Source: an uncultured Eubacteriales bacterium
GTDB taxonomy: Bacteria; Bacillota; Clostridia; Oscillospirales; CAG-272
DNA: 46,514 nt
NCBI GenBank assembly: GCA_900549725.1
Contig: URPL01000014.1
Span: forward strand, 1-46,514
Direction: 5' to 3'
Shown here: one piece after another, positions 1 through 8,093 of the stretch
Numbering within the stretch: the first letter of the stretch is position 1
Layout: each line of letters begins with the position of its first letter
The notes under the pieces: model-generated
What the model was told of the DNA's origin: nothing
Database searches by the model: none
Seen by the model: only the letters and a program-made list of their open reading frames with translations
Program-made: the position numbers and the translations under genes

Positions 1-1621
1 TCTGCACCGAGGCGCTTTTGACATCGTTGACATGAATGATGCCCTTTGCATCCTCGGCGGTATCGGCAAGAATGCCCTGGACAAACTGAAGCTTTGAGGA
101 AAGATCGGTTGCGGAGCCGATCTGAATTTCAAAGCGATCGTCGTAATACAGGTCGATATCATAGCGATACTGCGCGTCGATCAGCGTCAGGGAATCATTC
201 AGCTCCGAGGTGGAAAGCGCCTCTAAAATCTGCAAAAGATAATCCGTATAGGTGCCCTCGAAAAATTTCAGCTGATAGCCCACAACGGCATAGGAAATTT
301 TTGAGGTGCGTAATTCCTTGGCGCCTGCCGGCAGTTCGTCCTTGCTCTCAAAGCGGCCGAGCACGCGCAAATTGGTGGAGATGAGAAAATACTCGTCATG
401 AATGACGGTGTAGAATCCGGGGACATCCTCCGTGGTGTTGATAATGATTTTGCCCGGCAGGGCATAGGAGATGGATGCCTTGCGGATATAAGGAAACTTT
501 GTTGTGATGGTTTCGCTCAGCGCCGAGCGGTTCAAAAACGGCAGAAACTGATTTTTGTGAATGCCGCAGGTTTTGACAAGGTCGGCTGCCTGATAATAGG
601 TCATATTTTCGACAATGACCTCCTTGGCGCGCAGGGCAAGAAAAGAAAACAGCAAAAGGCATACGCAGGCAAGCGGAACGGCAATGCCGAGGATGCGTCG
701 GCGCAGCTTTTTGCGCTCCTCCGCGCTGCGCTTTCGGCGTATCGGCTTTGTTTCTTTTCCGTTCGTCTTTGCATCGGTTGCCGGCTTGGCATCCTCGCTT
801 TTGCCCTGTGCAAGCCCTGCCGCTTTTTGCACGGTCTTTTCGGCTTTTTCCGCTGCGCGCTTTGCGCGCGCTTTTTCCTTTTCGGCGCGGCGCGCTTCTT
901 TGGTGCGGGCGCGCCTTGCGGCGGGGGAGTTATATTCGGGGTCGGTTTCCTGCAAAAGCTGACCGAGATTGATTTGCTCAGCCTGCGTTTTTTCCTGCTC
1001 TTTTTGTTTTTCTGCTTCCTCGGCACTGACAAGGGCGCCTTCCAGCGCTTGCTTGATCTCCTCATCGCTTGGAAAGGCAGAGGCGTCTTCGTCGTCCTGT
1101 GGGTTGAGCACTTCGCTTAAAAAATCGGGCACATCCAGCCCGGAGAGGTCTTCGGAGGGCGGCTCCTTCTCCGGCGGTTGTTTCTTTGTGTCGGCTTTTG
1201 CCGACGGAGCGGCCGGCTCTTCCTGCGGCTCGGCGGCTTCGTGCCGTGCCTTTTGTGCTTTCAGCTCGTCGGCAAAGGGGGAAAACTCGTCAATATCGTC
1301 AATGCCGTCGGGCAGCTCCTGCTTTTGAATCGGGGCGTCCCCGCGCACATGCTCCAAAAGAGAGAGCAGCGTGTCCTCAACGATTTCTTCCTGCGGCTCT
1401 TCCTGCGGCTCTTCCTGCGGCGGCGCGGGCTTTTTTTCGGGCGGCGGGGGCAGGGGAACCTGGGATGGCTGAATCTCCTCGGAGGGCTCTGCAGAATCGG
1501 AGGGGAGGGTGCTGCGATACATCGGCGGCTCGACATCCAAAAACAGCGTGCCGAAACGGTCCTTTTGCGGCGCGGGCTGCCCGGCATCTTCATTTTGCCG
1601 TTTCTTTTTAAAAAGAGCCAT
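1..1621 (-). CDS. divIB: Cell division protein DivIB/FtsQ with very long cytosolic N-terminal extension (3' end cut by window)
   Basis: Reading the minus strand from the ATG at 1621 (AAGGAGG eight bases upstream) gives an open frame of 540 codons that leaves the window without a stop. Residues 1 to about 305 are hydrophilic, rich in Pro, Glu and Gln, then in Ala, Lys, Arg and Glu, suggesting disorder followed by a charged coiled coil. A basic stretch precedes one membrane segment at about 308-330. The part outside the membrane starts with a POTRA-like domain (KEVIVENMTYYQAADLV, then FPYIRKASISYALPGKI) and continues with a beta-domain, as in DivIB/FtsQ, which joins FtsL and FtsB/DivIC at the septum. 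It is last visible in the dcw cluster, 60 bases after murG, matching the usual order. The extension is far longer than the few dozen residues typical of the family. The family call rests on topology, POTRA-like pattern and position. Confidence 0.85.
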   Translation of the reverse strand, partial: MALFKKKRQNEDAGQPAPQKDRFGTLFLDVEPPMYRSTLPSDSAEPSEEIQPSQVPLPPPPEKKPAPPQEEPQEEPQEEIVEDTLLSLLEHVRGDAPIQKQELPDGIDDIDEFSPFADELKAQKARHEAAEPQEEPAAPSAKADTKKQPPEKEPPSEDLSGLDVPDFLSEVLNPQDDEDASAFPSDEEIKQALEGALVSAEEAEKQKEQEKTQAEQINLGQLLQETDPEYNSPAARRARTKEARRAEKEKARAKRAAEKAEKTVQKAAGLAQGKSEDAKPATDAKTNGKETKPIRRKRSAEERKKLRRRILGIAVPLACVCLLLFSFLALRAKEVIVENMTYYQAADLVKTCGIHKNQFLPFLNRSALSETITTKFPYIRKASISYALPGKIIINTTEDVPGFYTVIHDEYFLISTNLRVLGRFESKDELPAGAKELRTSKISYAVVGYQLKFFEGTYTDYLLQILEALSTSELNDSLTLIDAQYRYDIDLYYDDRFEIQIGSATDLSSKLQFVQGILADTAEDAKGIIHVNDVKSASVQ

Positions 1622-1681
1622 GCATTTTCCCTCCTTTGCTGTCGTTTTTTGCGGTGCGGGCACGTCGTTTTCTGTTTCTGG

Positions 1682-2794
1682 TTATCCTTTTCGAATCAGG
1701 CGGCACAGCGCATGATAAATTTTTTCCGCCGCATCCGGCACGGCAAGCGTGCGTGCTTTTTGCCCCATTTCGGTAAGCGCCGCTTCATCCCGCAGCAACC
1801 GGTCGATGCATTTTGCAAGCTCTTGCGGGTGCAGGTCTTTTTCCTCTATCACAATTGCCGCCCCGGCATCCCGCAGAACACAGGCGTTGCGGAACTGATG
1901 ATTATCTGTGACATTGGGGGAGGGAATCAAAATGGAGGGCTTTGCGCAAAGCGCAAGCTCGGAAAGCGTGATGGAGCCGGCGCGGTTGATGACAAGATCG
2001 GCGGCGGCAAGCTGCAGGGGCATATCGTGAATGTATTCGCGAATTTCTACATTCCGGGCTTTTTCCAGCCCTTTTTCGGCAAAGAGCTTTTTGCAGATCT
2101 CCCATTCAATTGAGCCGGTGCCGTGCAAATGCCGCAGATTTTCCTGCTTTTGCGAATACTGCTCCATCACATCAAGCATGCAGAAATTGACCTGCTCTGC
2201 CCCCATGCTGCCGCCGAGAGAAAGCAGATATTTTTCCTGCGGCGCAATGCCGAGCGCCCTGCGTGCCTGTTCTTTTGTAAGCGCGTTTTCCTCAATGCGC
2301 AGAGGGTTGCCTACGCGCACAGCCTTTTCCGGATGCTTGAGGAATTTGCGGCTTTCTTCAAAATTGAGAAACAAAAGATCGGTTTTTTCCTCCAGCATGC
2401 GCACCGCCATGCCGGGGCGCGCATTGGATTCGTGCAGCACCGTCGGTACACCGAGCGCCGCGGCGGCGCGGATGAGCGGAAAGCAGACATAGCCGCCCGT
2501 GCCGATTACGACATCGGGAGAAAACGAGTGAATCAGCTTTTTCGCTTTTTGCACGGAGGTGATCGTTAAATACAGTGTTTTGAAGTTTTCAAGGGAAAAA
2601 GAACGGCGTAGCCCCTGGATCTCAATGTGATACAGCGGATATCCCGCCTTTGGGACAAGCTTGTTTTCAATGCCGCGCGAGGTGCCGACAAAGGCAATTT
2701 CGCTTTGCGGCTCCCGCTTTTTGATCTCATTGGCAATGGCAAGCGCCGGGTAAACATGGCCGCCCGTGCCGCCGCCGGTAAATAAAACTCTCAT
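1682..2794 (-). CDS. murG: MurG, UDP-GlcNAc:lipid I N-acetylglucosaminyltransferase
   Basis: MurG adds GlcNAc to undecaprenyl-PP-MurNAc-pentapeptide (lipid I) on the inner membrane face to make lipid II. The 370-residue protein opens with the glycine-rich donor loop FTGGGTGGHVYPALAIA, has the second Gly-rich loop GGSMGAEQVN near the middle, and the GT28 C-terminal donor-binding region with INRAGSITLSELALCAKPSILIP split over residues 270-300. Length and both Rossmann halves match the family. It lies between ftsW (23 bases upstream) and divIB in the dcw operon. Its ribosome site is weak (AAAGGGCG), so it is probably translated together with its neighbours. Confidence 0.97.
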   Translation of the reverse strand: MRVLFTGGGTGGHVYPALAIANEIKKREPQSEIAFVGTSRGIENKLVPKAGYPLYHIEIQGLRRSFSLENFKTLYLTITSVQKAKKLIHSFSPDVVIGTGGYVCFPLIRAAAALGVPTVLHESNARPGMAVRMLEEKTDLLFLNFEESRKFLKHPEKAVRVGNPLRIEENALTKEQARRALGIAPQEKYLLSLGGSMGAEQVNFCMLDVMEQYSQKQENLRHLHGTGSIEWEICKKLFAEKGLEKARNVEIREYIHDMPLQLAAADLVINRAGSITLSELALCAKPSILIPSPNVTDNHQFRNACVLRDAGAAIVIEEKDLHPQELAKCIDRLLRDEAALTEMGQKARTLAVPDAAEKIYHALCRLIRKG

Positions 2795-2817
2795 AATGCG
2801 CCCTTTTTGTTTGATAC

Positions 2818-4011
2818 TTATTTTTTCTCCTGATAGGAATAGCGGGAAATAGAAAGCACCATGCCCATTTCAAGCATCAGCATGATCAGAGAAGAGCCGC
2901 CGTAGCTGAAAAACGGAAGCGACACGCCGGTGACGGGCATGGTCCCCGTGACAACGGCGATATTCATAATGCATTGCAGCGCGACCTTGGAGACAATCCC
3001 GAATACCAGCAACGAGGAATAGGTATCCGGCGCACGCATGGCAATGATAACGCCGCGCCAGACCAGCGCGATAAACAGGCAAATGACCGAGACTGCGCCG
3101 ACCAGACCGAATTCTTCGCAGATAATTGCAAAAATAAAATCATTTTGGGATTCGGGCAGATACAGATATTTCTGTCGGCTGTTGCCGAGCCCCACACCGA
3201 GCAGCCCGCCCGAGCCGATGGCATACAGGCTCTGCAAAAGCTGATAGCCGGAATCGGAGGGGTCTTCTTCTGGATGCAGCCAAAATTCCACACGCTCCTT
3301 GGCGTAGGAGGAAAACAGCACGACGCCGCCCATAATCGTTGCGCCGATCGCGGCAAAACCGCCGAGAATTTTTGTCGGGGCGCCGCCGATGAAGATTACG
3401 ATGGTTCCGATGAGGAACAAAATCAGCGTGGCGGAGATGTGCCGCTCAATTACGGTGATGAGCATAACACCGCCGATCATGACATAGGGGATCATGATGC
3501 CGTAACGGAAGGTGTGCATGCGGTCGCGGTTAGAGGAAATATAAAGGGCAAGCAGCATCACAAGCGCAAGCTTCATGATTTCGCTCGGCTGAACGCTGAT
3601 CGGTCCTATGATGATCCAGCGTTTTGCACCGTTGCGTACGGAGCCGATAAACGGGACAAGGCAAAGCAGGATGGTGGAAATGATAAAAAAAGGAACGGTG
3701 AGCTTTTGATAAATGCGGTAGTCAAACTGCATGGTGAGAATCATCACCGAAAAGCCGAGCACCGCCCAAACGGACTGCCGGATCACAAAATAATAGGGGT
3801 TATCGTATTTATAGCCAGCATAGGCAAAGCTTGCGCTGAACACCATGATCGATCCAAGGCACACCAAAATGAGCACAAGGATTAAAAACGGACGATCCAC
3901 GCCGCCGCGCAGACGGATCAGCAGCTGTACGGGCGGCTTTTTTTCTGCGGGACGCACTGTGCGCGCATTGCTTTGCGATACGATGCGGCGGTTTGGTTGG
4001 CGATTGTCCAT
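2818..4011 (-). CDS. ftsW: FtsW/SpoVE-type SEDS peptidoglycan glycosyltransferase
   Basis: A 397-residue polytopic membrane protein of the SEDS family, which polymerises lipid II into glycan strands together with a class B penicillin-binding protein. After a 35-residue basic cytosolic tail come about ten membrane helices. Family landmarks include KRWIIIGPISVQPSE near residue 140, with the Pro-Ser-Glu typical of SEDS proteins, the extracellular loop with DFIFAIICEEFG, and the C-terminal GVSLPFFSYGGSS. The start has AAGGAG eight bases upstream. It directly follows mraY (15-base gap) and precedes murG. Whether it serves vegetative division (FtsW) or the spore cortex (SpoVE) cannot be decided here, but it is the only SEDS gene in the cluster and its partner transpeptidase is the SpoVD-like protein upstream. 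Confidence 0.95.
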   Translation of the reverse strand: MDNRQPNRRIVSQSNARTVRPAEKKPPVQLLIRLRGGVDRPFLILVLILVCLGSIMVFSASFAYAGYKYDNPYYFVIRQSVWAVLGFSVMILTMQFDYRIYQKLTVPFFIISTILLCLVPFIGSVRNGAKRWIIIGPISVQPSEIMKLALVMLLALYISSNRDRMHTFRYGIMIPYVMIGGVMLITVIERHISATLILFLIGTIVIFIGGAPTKILGGFAAIGATIMGGVVLFSSYAKERVEFWLHPEEDPSDSGYQLLQSLYAIGSGGLLGVGLGNSRQKYLYLPESQNDFIFAIICEEFGLVGAVSVICLFIALVWRGVIIAMRAPDTYSSLLVFGIVSKVALQCIMNIAVVTGTMPVTGVSLPFFSYGGSSLIMLMLEMGMVLSISRYSYQEKK

Positions 4012-4026
4012 AAAGGCGGCTCCTTC

Positions 4027-5070
4027 TTACAAAATCACATACTCCAGTATATAGGAAACGGCACAAAAAATCAAGGTTGCCAGCGAAAATACGGCGACGA
4101 TTTTCGTTTCCGACCAGCCGCACTTTTCAAAATGATGGTGAATCGGCGTCATACGGAAAATGCGCTTGCCCTGCCCAAAGCGCAGCCGCGTGAATTTGAA
4201 ATAGCTTGTTTGCAAAATCACGGAGAGCGCTTCAAACACAAAGGGAAACGCGGCAATGAGCAGGATGAGCGGATTTCCGACGGTAAAGGCAAGCCCGCAT
4301 AAAAGACCGCCGAGAAACAGCGAGCCCGTATCGCCCATGAAAGCGCGCGCGGGATAGAAATTATAGACCAAAAAGCCAAGCGCGCCGCCGATGCAAAGTC
4401 CGCTTGCAAGGGCGGGGGCAAGGGCTGCGGCGCGGTCGAGCGCGGAAAAGCTGACAAGGGCGAAAAATGACGCAACCACGGCGGTTTCGCTTGCGGCGAG
4501 GCCGTCGATGCCGTCGCCGAGGTTGACACTGTTGACAACACCCGTGATCAGAACGAGCGCAATGAGATAATAGAAAAAGCCGAGATCAAAATCAACCCGG
4601 AAAAAGGGAATGTGCAGCGTTGTGCCCGGGTTCCAAAACAGGCGCACCAGCAAAAGATAGGCGCCCGCCGCCAGCAGCTGCAAAAGATATTTCTGCGGCG
4701 CAGTTAATCCCTCATTTTGCTTTTTCAGAAGCTTTTGGCGGTCGTCGATGATGCCGATGAGACCGTTTGCCCCTGCCAGAAAAAGCACAAGCCACATCGG
4801 CAGCAGTGCGTGCAAAATCGAGGCACCGAAGGCGATTGCCAAAAACAGCGTCAAAAGCGCGGCGCTGATAAAAATTGCACAGATAAAGGCAAGCCCTCCC
4901 ATGGTGGGGGTCCCTTCTTTACTTTTATGCCAGCGGGGGCCGATCTCCAATATTTTTTGGCCGACTTTCAGGCTTTTCAGCTTCGGAATCAAAATGCGCA
5001 GAAAAACGACCGTGAGCAAAAATGTTGCGATCATGCCCCCGAGAAAGGGCAACAGGCTTGCTTTTTCCAT
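4027..5070 (-). CDS. mraY: MraY, phospho-MurNAc-pentapeptide transferase
   Basis: MraY transfers phospho-MurNAc-pentapeptide from UDP to undecaprenyl phosphate, making lipid I, the first membrane step of peptidoglycan synthesis. The 347-residue protein has about ten membrane segments, the Asp-Asp pair in IGIIDDRQKL near residue 110, the conserved loop NSVNLGDGIDGLA near 180, the FMGDTGSLFLGG motif near 245, and the histidine loop MTPIHHHFEKCGW near 315, all expected at the Mg-dependent active site. An AAAGGA site precedes the ATG. It sits between murF and ftsW. Many Clostridia have murD directly after mraY; here ftsW follows after 15 bases. Confidence 0.97.
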   Translation of the reverse strand: MEKASLLPFLGGMIATFLLTVVFLRILIPKLKSLKVGQKILEIGPRWHKSKEGTPTMGGLAFICAIFISAALLTLFLAIAFGASILHALLPMWLVLFLAGANGLIGIIDDRQKLLKKQNEGLTAPQKYLLQLLAAGAYLLLVRLFWNPGTTLHIPFFRVDFDLGFFYYLIALVLITGVVNSVNLGDGIDGLAASETAVVASFFALVSFSALDRAAALAPALASGLCIGGALGFLVYNFYPARAFMGDTGSLFLGGLLCGLAFTVGNPLILLIAAFPFVFEALSVILQTSYFKFTRLRFGQGKRIFRMTPIHHHFEKCGWSETKIVAVFSLATLIFCAVSYILEYVIL

Positions 5071-5106
5071 GATTTTTCAATCCTTTCCTTTATGTGTGGA
5101 AAACTT

Positions 5107-6525
5107 TTATTGAACAAGCGCCGCCCATGCATCGGCGACTCGCTCAATGGCAACGGAATGGCTTGCTTTGAACAATACGGTATCGCCCTTTTGCAAAAGG
5201 GGCAGCAGCGCCTGTGCGGCTTTTTCCGGCGCCGAGAGATCTTCCAGCGCAAGCACCGTTTGCATCCCGCCTTTTTTCGCCCCCGCGGCGATATTTTCAG
5301 CCAGCGGGCCAAAGCACAGCAGCGCATCGATGCCAAGCTCCGCTGCAGCGGCGCCGACTGCTTCATGCAGCGCGGGTGCATCTTTTCCGAGCTCCTTCAT
5401 GTCGCCGAGTACCGCGACGGTTTTTCCGTCTTTGCCGAGCTGACGCAAAAGGCAGAGGGCTGCGCGCATGGATTCCGGGCTTGCATTATAGCAATCCTCA
5501 ATGAGGTGCACCCCGGCGATCTCAAGCCGCTTTTGACGCAGGCCGGTGGGCGCATAAGCGGCAAGCCCTGCGCGGATCGTATCCGCCGAAATGCCGCACA
5601 GCATGCCGGCTGCGGCGGCGAATGCCGCATCCAGGCAGATATGCCTGCCGGGCTCGGGCACGAAAAGGGCGGGCAGAGTAGCGCCGTTTTTTGTGTTTTG
5701 CAGGGAAAAGGCGGAGCCATTGGAATCGCTGCGTTCTATTGTGAGCAAAAAATCGCTGTTTTTTGCTTCGCCTACGGTGAAAACGACGATGCCGCGCGCC
5801 TCAAGCTCGGCGCGGCGGTCGCATAGCAGCGGTTCATCCTGCGGGATCAGCATGCGGCTGCCTTTTTCCATTCCTTCCGAAATTTCAAGCTTTGCCGCTG
5901 CGATGCCCGCGCGGGAGCCGAGATATTCCAAATGCGCCGTGCCGATATTTGTGATCAGAGCAAGATCGGGGCGGGCAATACGCGACAGGCGCGCCATCTC
6001 TCCGGCGTGATTCATGCCGAGCTCCAGAATCGCATACCGGTGCTGCGGTGCAAGGCCGAGCAGCGTCAGCGGCAAGCCGATTTCGCTGTTATAATTGCCC
6101 GCGGTGACAAGGCTCGGTGCGGCGGCGGAAAACACGGCGCCCAGCAGCTGGCGCGTGGTTGTTTTTCCGACGCTCCCCGTAATGCATACGGTATACGGCT
6201 TAAATTTTTCCTTGTAGGCTTTTCCGAGCGCTCCGAGCGCCGCCAGCGTATCCCGCACAAGAATCACGGCGCAGTCCCTGCCGGGGGCAAACGGCTGCTC
6301 TGTAATCACTGCGGCGGCGCCTGCATCCGCGGCATTTTGCAGATAGCGATGCCCGTCGGTGTTTTCTCCGCGCAGCGCAAAAAAAGCGGCGCCGTTTTTT
6401 ACGCGGCGGGTATCAATCGCAATGCCCAAAACAGGGCGCGCGGTGCTTTGCAGCAGCTCTCCCGCACACAAAGCGGCGAGCTCCTGCGCGGAAAAACAAA
6501 CGCTTTCAAAATTACTTGTGCTCAT
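5107..6525 (-). CDS. murF: MurF, UDP-MurNAc-tripeptide:D-Ala-D-Ala ligase
   Basis: MurF joins D-Ala-D-Ala to UDP-MurNAc-tripeptide in the cytosol using ATP. The 472-residue protein has the three Mur-ligase domains: an N-terminal uridine-binding domain, a central ATPase domain with the P-loop CITGSVGKTTTRQLL near residue 115, and a C-terminal domain starting after the conserved LIEDCYNASPESM near 335. The family feature LELGMNHAGEM near 170 (carbamylated-Lys/His region) is intact. It starts at the ATG at 6525 behind a GAGGA site, 12 bases after murE, and precedes mraY. Confidence 0.97.
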   Translation of the reverse strand: MSTSNFESVCFSAQELAALCAGELLQSTARPVLGIAIDTRRVKNGAAFFALRGENTDGHRYLQNAADAGAAAVITEQPFAPGRDCAVILVRDTLAALGALGKAYKEKFKPYTVCITGSVGKTTTRQLLGAVFSAAAPSLVTAGNYNSEIGLPLTLLGLAPQHRYAILELGMNHAGEMARLSRIARPDLALITNIGTAHLEYLGSRAGIAAAKLEISEGMEKGSRMLIPQDEPLLCDRRAELEARGIVVFTVGEAKNSDFLLTIERSDSNGSAFSLQNTKNGATLPALFVPEPGRHICLDAAFAAAAGMLCGISADTIRAGLAAYAPTGLRQKRLEIAGVHLIEDCYNASPESMRAALCLLRQLGKDGKTVAVLGDMKELGKDAPALHEAVGAAAAELGIDALLCFGPLAENIAAGAKKGGMQTVLALEDLSAPEKAAQALLPLLQKGDTVLFKASHSVAIERVADAWAALVQ

Positions 6526-6537
6526 GGTGCCAAATCC

Positions 6538-8040
6538 TCATTGTTTCGGTTGTTGCTCTTTTTTTGATTGCCCGGCGGCAAGGGCATGCAAAATTGCTTT
6601 TTCGGAAAAAGGCCGTATTCCGCTTTTTGTGATCTCGTAGTTTTCATGACCCTTGCCGCATAAGATCAGCACATCGCCGCTTTGCGCCGCACCATAGGCG
6701 GCGGCAATCGCTTCTTTGCGATCCGGAATGATATGCGGGCAGACGGCGGGCGGAATGCCGCTTGCGATTTCTGCAAGGATTGTTGCGGGGTCTTCGCTGC
6801 GGCTGTTATCATTCGTGAGAAAAACTTCATCGGCAAGCGCCGCGGCAACGGAGCCCATGCGCGGGCGCTTTTCCCGATCTCTGTCTCCGCCGCAGCCGAA
6901 AACAACAAGCAGTCTGCCCTCTTCTTCACACAGGCACCGCGCGGAACGCAGCGCGTTTTCCAGAGCATCCGGCGTGTGCGCAAAATCAATCAAAACGCGA
7001 AAGGGGCAGGGTAAAGAAACGGTTTCCATTCGCCCCGGAACAGCGCGCACAGCCTGTGCGGCACGCGCGGCGGCTTCAACAGAAAATCCGCAGAGTGCAG
7101 CGCAGCTGACTGCGGCGGCAAGATTTTTTGCGGCAAAATCGCCAAACAACGACGCATGCACACAGACGGTTCTTTTTTTCCATGTGAGCAAAAACCGCGT
7201 GCCCTCCGGGGCGACGGTGTGATCGGTGATAGAAAAATCCGCCGCTGTTTTTTCGGCATAGGTATAGCATTTTTTGCCGAGCTGCGGGTCGCTTTTCAAG
7301 CGAATTGAATAGGGGTTTTCAGCGTCGCACAGGAAAAAATCGCTCGCGCGGAGCAAAAGCTTCTTTGCCTCAAAATAGCGCTCCATTGTGCCGTGATAAT
7401 CAAGATGCTCCGGGGTGAGGCCCGTGAAAACGGCGGCGCAAAAATGCAGCGGAAAGCATCTGCGCTGCTGCAGGGCATGGGAGGAAACCTCCAAAACAGC
7501 ATAGCGGACGCCGCGATCGGCGGCAAGCCGCAGCAAAGCGGCAAGCTCTTTTGCGTCGGGCGTTGTCATATGAGAGCGTGTGCGCGTCCCGTCGATTTCA
7601 TTGCCTACCGTGCCGATGATCGCTGCCCGTTTTCCAAGTGTGCGCAGAATGTGGTACAGCGCGGTGGAGACGGAGGTTTTTCCGTTGGTTCCCGTCACAC
7701 CGATCAAATGCAGGCTGTTTTGGGGGTTGTGCTGCGCGGCAAAGCAAAGTGCCGCGTATGCCGCCCTGCCGTCGTTTACCGAAAAGCACGGCACGGGGCA
7801 GTTTTCCGGGCGCGCAGCCGCGTCTTCAATTACCAGCGCCGCGGCACCGCGCCGCAAAGCCTCCTGAATGCCGCAGTGCCCATCTGCCCGCTCGCCGCGA
7901 TATGCAACAAAGCAGGCGCCGGGGGAAACGGAGGATGCGTCTTTTTCCACGACTGACACGAAAAAGGGTTGGTGAGGCAGCTGTGTTTTTTCTTGCAGAA
8001 GAGAGGGATATGCCGAAAAGACGGCAAAAAGGTCAAGCAT
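6538..8040 (-). CDS. murE: MurE, UDP-MurNAc-L-Ala-D-Glu:meso-DAP ligase
   Basis: MurE adds the third residue to the stem peptide. Three Mur-ligase domains are visible, with the P-loop GVTGTNGKTSV near residue 120. The residue-selecting loop reads NDNSRSEDP near residue 405; the Arg of the DNPR-type motif is kept, which in this family indicates meso-diaminopimelate rather than lysine, although the usual Pro is Ser. I chose the ATG at 8040 (500 residues, MLDLFAVF start) because GGAGG lies 11 bases ahead of it; the in-frame ATG at 8058 overlaps that ribosome site. It lies between spoVD and murF. Confidence 0.95.
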   Translation of the reverse strand: MLDLFAVFSAYPSLLQEKTQLPHQPFFVSVVEKDASSVSPGACFVAYRGERADGHCGIQEALRRGAAALVIEDAAARPENCPVPCFSVNDGRAAYAALCFAAQHNPQNSLHLIGVTGTNGKTSVSTALYHILRTLGKRAAIIGTVGNEIDGTRTRSHMTTPDAKELAALLRLAADRGVRYAVLEVSSHALQQRRCFPLHFCAAVFTGLTPEHLDYHGTMERYFEAKKLLLRASDFFLCDAENPYSIRLKSDPQLGKKCYTYAEKTAADFSITDHTVAPEGTRFLLTWKKRTVCVHASLFGDFAAKNLAAAVSCAALCGFSVEAAARAAQAVRAVPGRMETVSLPCPFRVLIDFAHTPDALENALRSARCLCEEEGRLLVVFGCGGDRDREKRPRMGSVAAALADEVFLTNDNSRSEDPATILAEIASGIPPAVCPHIIPDRKEAIAAAYGAAQSGDVLILCGKGHENYEITKSGIRPFSEKAILHALAAGQSKKEQQPKQ

Positions 8041-8093
8041 GGGCGAAAAAGCCTCCATGTAAGTGATTTTGGGTGCTTTTTCACATCTTTGCT

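Noticed and set aside
1387..1425. 12-base tandem repeats that could be read as a small repeat array
   Set aside because: Only about three units, in frame with the DivIB linker; a coding microrepeat, not a CRISPR or mobile repeat.
398..2113. Plus-strand frames of 240 and 311 residues opposite divIB and murG
   Set aside because: Low-complexity Phe/Leu/Cys/Arg-rich translations opposite well-supported genes.
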